From JANNBN01 sp963763885 (GTDB taxonomy: Bacteria > Actinomycetota > Acidimicrobiia > Acidimicrobiales > JANYDT01), in assembly GCA_963763885.1 (NCBI GenBank), contig CAVXQD010000001.1, forward strand, positions 620,001-684,000: 64,000 nt of DNA. The letters run 5' to 3'. The notes under the pieces were generated by a model that searched no databases, was not told the DNA's origin, and worked only from the letters and a program-made list of their open reading frames with translations. Numbering within the stretch: the first letter of the stretch is position 1; each line of letters begins with the position of its first letter. Shown here piece by piece: positions 62,986 to 64,000 of this stretch. A program made the translations under genes and the position numbers.

Positions 62986-63605
62986 ATGGGTTCGACATCG
63001 CCTGCAGCATTGCAGCCGCCGCTGCGATGTTCGGAGGATGGCGCCAGGGGATCGTCGTCAGGATTGCGAGCAGTGCAGGTGCGCTCGGCGGGCTCCTATT
63101 AGCGGCTGCAAATGTGGATGCCGTAGCCGCACGGCTTCCACGCGCAGACTCCACGCCGCGTCTCGTCGGAGTTATTGCATCGCTTGCCATCGGCTGGCTG
63201 CTGGGCAGGATCCTTGGAGGACTTGCAGGGCGTTGGCTACGGAAGCGACTTCCGGCGGGTCTTGCCCAATCAGACCGACTGATCGGGGCAAGCGCCGGGC
63301 TCGTGGGCGTGCTCCTGACGATTTGGCTGGCAGCTCCTGTCATGACCCTGCTCCCGGGCTGGCCATCGCGTGCCGTCGGCGACTCCCGGGTTGTTGATCG
63401 TCTCGACCAAACAATTGGGCTTGCACCCCTTCCCATCGATCAGAACCTTTGGCGCGTTGCAGTGCCAGGCTCCTCCGGCGGAGATGGGACCGGTTCCCTC
63501 ACGGACTCGCTCACGGACTCGATCACCGACTCCATTACGGATTCGCTCACCAAGTCCGTCAAGGACTCCGCAGCCGATGCGGTCTCGAGCGTGGTCGCGG
63601 GGTAA
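62982..63605 (+). CDS. CvpA-like membrane protein with LTDS repeat tail
   Basis: 207 residues. Four hydrophobic stretches (about 5-20, 24-45, 62-83, 103-125), including GWRQGIVVRIASSAGALGGL and IASLAIGWLLGRILGGLAG, match the CvpA/colicin V production family, thought to be small membrane proteins with a loose secretion link. The C-terminus (residues 172-196) is an amphipathic S-L/I-T-D tetrapeptide repeat. GTG start overlaps the trmI stop by 4 bases. Some CvpA members of actinobacteria are fused to serine proteases; none here. Confidence 0.8.
   Translation: MNGFDIACSIAAAAAMFGGWRQGIVVRIASSAGALGGLLLAAANVDAVAARLPRADSTPRLVGVIASLAIGWLLGRILGGLAGRWLRKRLPAGLAQSDRLIGASAGLVGVLLTIWLAAPVMTLLPGWPSRAVGDSRVVDRLDQTIGLAPLPIDQNLWRVAVPGSSGGDGTGSLTDSLTDSITDSITDSLTKSVKDSAADAVSSVVAG
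63495..63569 (+). repeat. 12-bp coding repeats in the CvpA-like tail
   Basis: Six imperfect copies of CTCACGGACTCG in frame, giving Leu/Ile-Thr-Asp-Ser units that drift into SVKDSAADAV. The array ends 36 bases before the stop codon. Confidence 0.85.
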
Positions 63606-63642
63606 GGCGCACCTCGCGGACCACAGCCAACGACTTTTCGCC

Positions 63643-63754
63643 CCAACGTTGGCGCTGACGCAACCAACCTTGCAAAAAGTGGTCTACCTGAGCACCTCAA
63701 ACCCAACGTTGGAGGCGCAGAGGGCAACGTTGGTTGCTGGGAAGCCGCAGTTGG
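63643..63754. repeat. Cluster of CAACGTTG palindromes in 21-bp phase
   Basis: CCAACGTTGG at 63643 and 63703, GCAACGTTGG at 63724, and weaker forms CCAACCTTGC at 63664 and CCGCAGTTGG at 63745. Spacing is 21 bases between 63643 and 63664 and between 63703, 63724 and 63745. The stretch lies in the 281-base gap between the CvpA-like gene and the ferredoxin gene; nothing else in that gap is supported. Confidence 0.7.
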
Positions 63755-63886
63755 ACGCCGTCAAAACAAACTGGGTTCGGTTAGGGCTTTCGGCCGAACC
63801 TTGCCAGAAGTCACTGAGGGTTCAAGAACTAGGCCTCCGACACCGATAGTGTGAAGTATCCATCCGCAACAAAGGCAGGAAACCAA

Positions 63887-64000
63887 ATGAAGGTCTGGAT
63901 CGACCAGGACTTGTGCACCGGCGATGGTCTCTGCGAAGAGATCGCCCCTGACGTCTTTACGCTCCTCGACGACGGCTTGGCCTACGTCAAGGAAGGCGCA
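63887..64000 (+). CDS. Small ferredoxin (partial)
   Basis: First 38 codons of a gene that runs off the right edge. MKVWIDQDLCTGDGLCEEIAP shows the first two cluster ligands, Cys10 and Cys16, of an actinobacterial single-cluster ferredoxin with the shortened C-x2-DG-x-C motif typical of 3Fe-4S or 4Fe-4S types; the third Cys is beyond the edge. AGGAAA lies about six bases before ATG 63887. The order trmI, ferredoxin is found before the proteasome ATPase genes arc/mpa in other actinobacteria, so the Pup-proteasome locus probably follows. Confidence 0.85.
   Translation, partial: MKVWIDQDLCTGDGLCEEIAPDVFTLLDDGLAYVKEGA

Noticed and set aside
63370..63849. Open frame of 159 codons with Pro-Thr-Leu heptads
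   Set aside because: Most of it overlaps the CvpA-like gene in another frame and no start codon with a ribosome-binding site precedes the heptad part; kept only as a note to the palindrome cluster.
1..64000. tRNA, rRNA, CRISPR arrays, insertion sequences, prophage or integrative elements
   Set aside because: No T-loop or cloverleaf pattern, no regularly spaced direct repeats with unique spacers, and no transposase, integrase or phage structural gene was seen.

Overview
The window reads as chromosome of a GC-rich, monoderm actinobacterium. Evidence: a mycothiol-dependent nitroreductase-like protein (Rv2466c family), many GTG starts, 4-base ATGA/GTGA stop-start overlaps, a DtxR/IdeR-type iron box, an 11-bp direct-repeat array like actinobacterial PHO boxes, and at the right edge a trmI followed by a small ferredoxin, the usual lead-in to the Pup-proteasome genes. 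The class Acidimicrobiia is a reasonable guess but is inference only. I found no rRNA, tRNA, CRISPR array, integrase, transposase or prophage; nearly everything looks like vertically inherited chromosome.

Layout. 1-10.4 kb: an export locus. On the minus strand a Cys-motif lipoprotein and a peptidoglycan-binding HlyD/MacA-like adaptor run off the left edge; divergently on the plus strand lie two different CusA/CzcA-type RND pumps with a small lipoprotein resembling only the tail of an RND adaptor between them, then a second lipoprotein. 10.6-20.3 kb: mixed catabolic and hypothetical genes (PPOX-fold protein, membrane protein, a frameshifted GNAT gene, Baeyer-Villiger-type monooxygenase, acyl-CoA dehydrogenase, CMD-family protein, beta-ureidopropionase-like hydrolase, amidase, a Mrr-like protein with an altered catalytic residue). 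20.4-25.8 kb: PEP carboxylase, and divergently a UbiA-family prenyl-phosphate transferase coupled to a GT-C glycosyltransferase. 25.8-31.5 kb: GNAT protein plus polar amino-acid ABC importer, glycerate kinase, acyl-CoA dehydrogenase. 31.6-35.5 kb: a ferric-iron ABC importer behind an iron box. 35.5-38.4 kb: MurG-like transferase, nitroreductase-like DsbA-fold protein, LOG-family protein. 38.4-42.5 kb: a spermidine/putrescine-type ABC importer preceded by four perfectly phased TTCAC repeats. 42.7-46.5 kb: Gfo/Idh dehydrogenase plus sugar isomerase, EamA exporter plus sulfurtransferase. 46.5-53.7 kb: transketolase, transaldolase, glucose-6-phosphate isomerase and dehydrogenase, followed by a phytanoyl-CoA dioxygenase-like gene. 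53.7-64 kb: cell-wall enzymes (L,D-transpeptidase, D-Ala-D-Ala carboxypeptidase), a TetR regulator, a two-subunit ADP-forming acyl-CoA synthetase, a LON-domain protein, three small membrane or basic proteins, trmI, a CvpA-like protein and the start of a ferredoxin.

The most unusual things are the paired RND pumps with a split adaptor, the PHO-box-like array in front of a transporter normally called polyamine-specific, a 63-bp dispersed and tandem repeat that supplies the 3' end of one gene, and a 21-bp-phased set of CAACGTTG palindromes near the right edge. All functional statements come from reading the sequence; no database search was possible.
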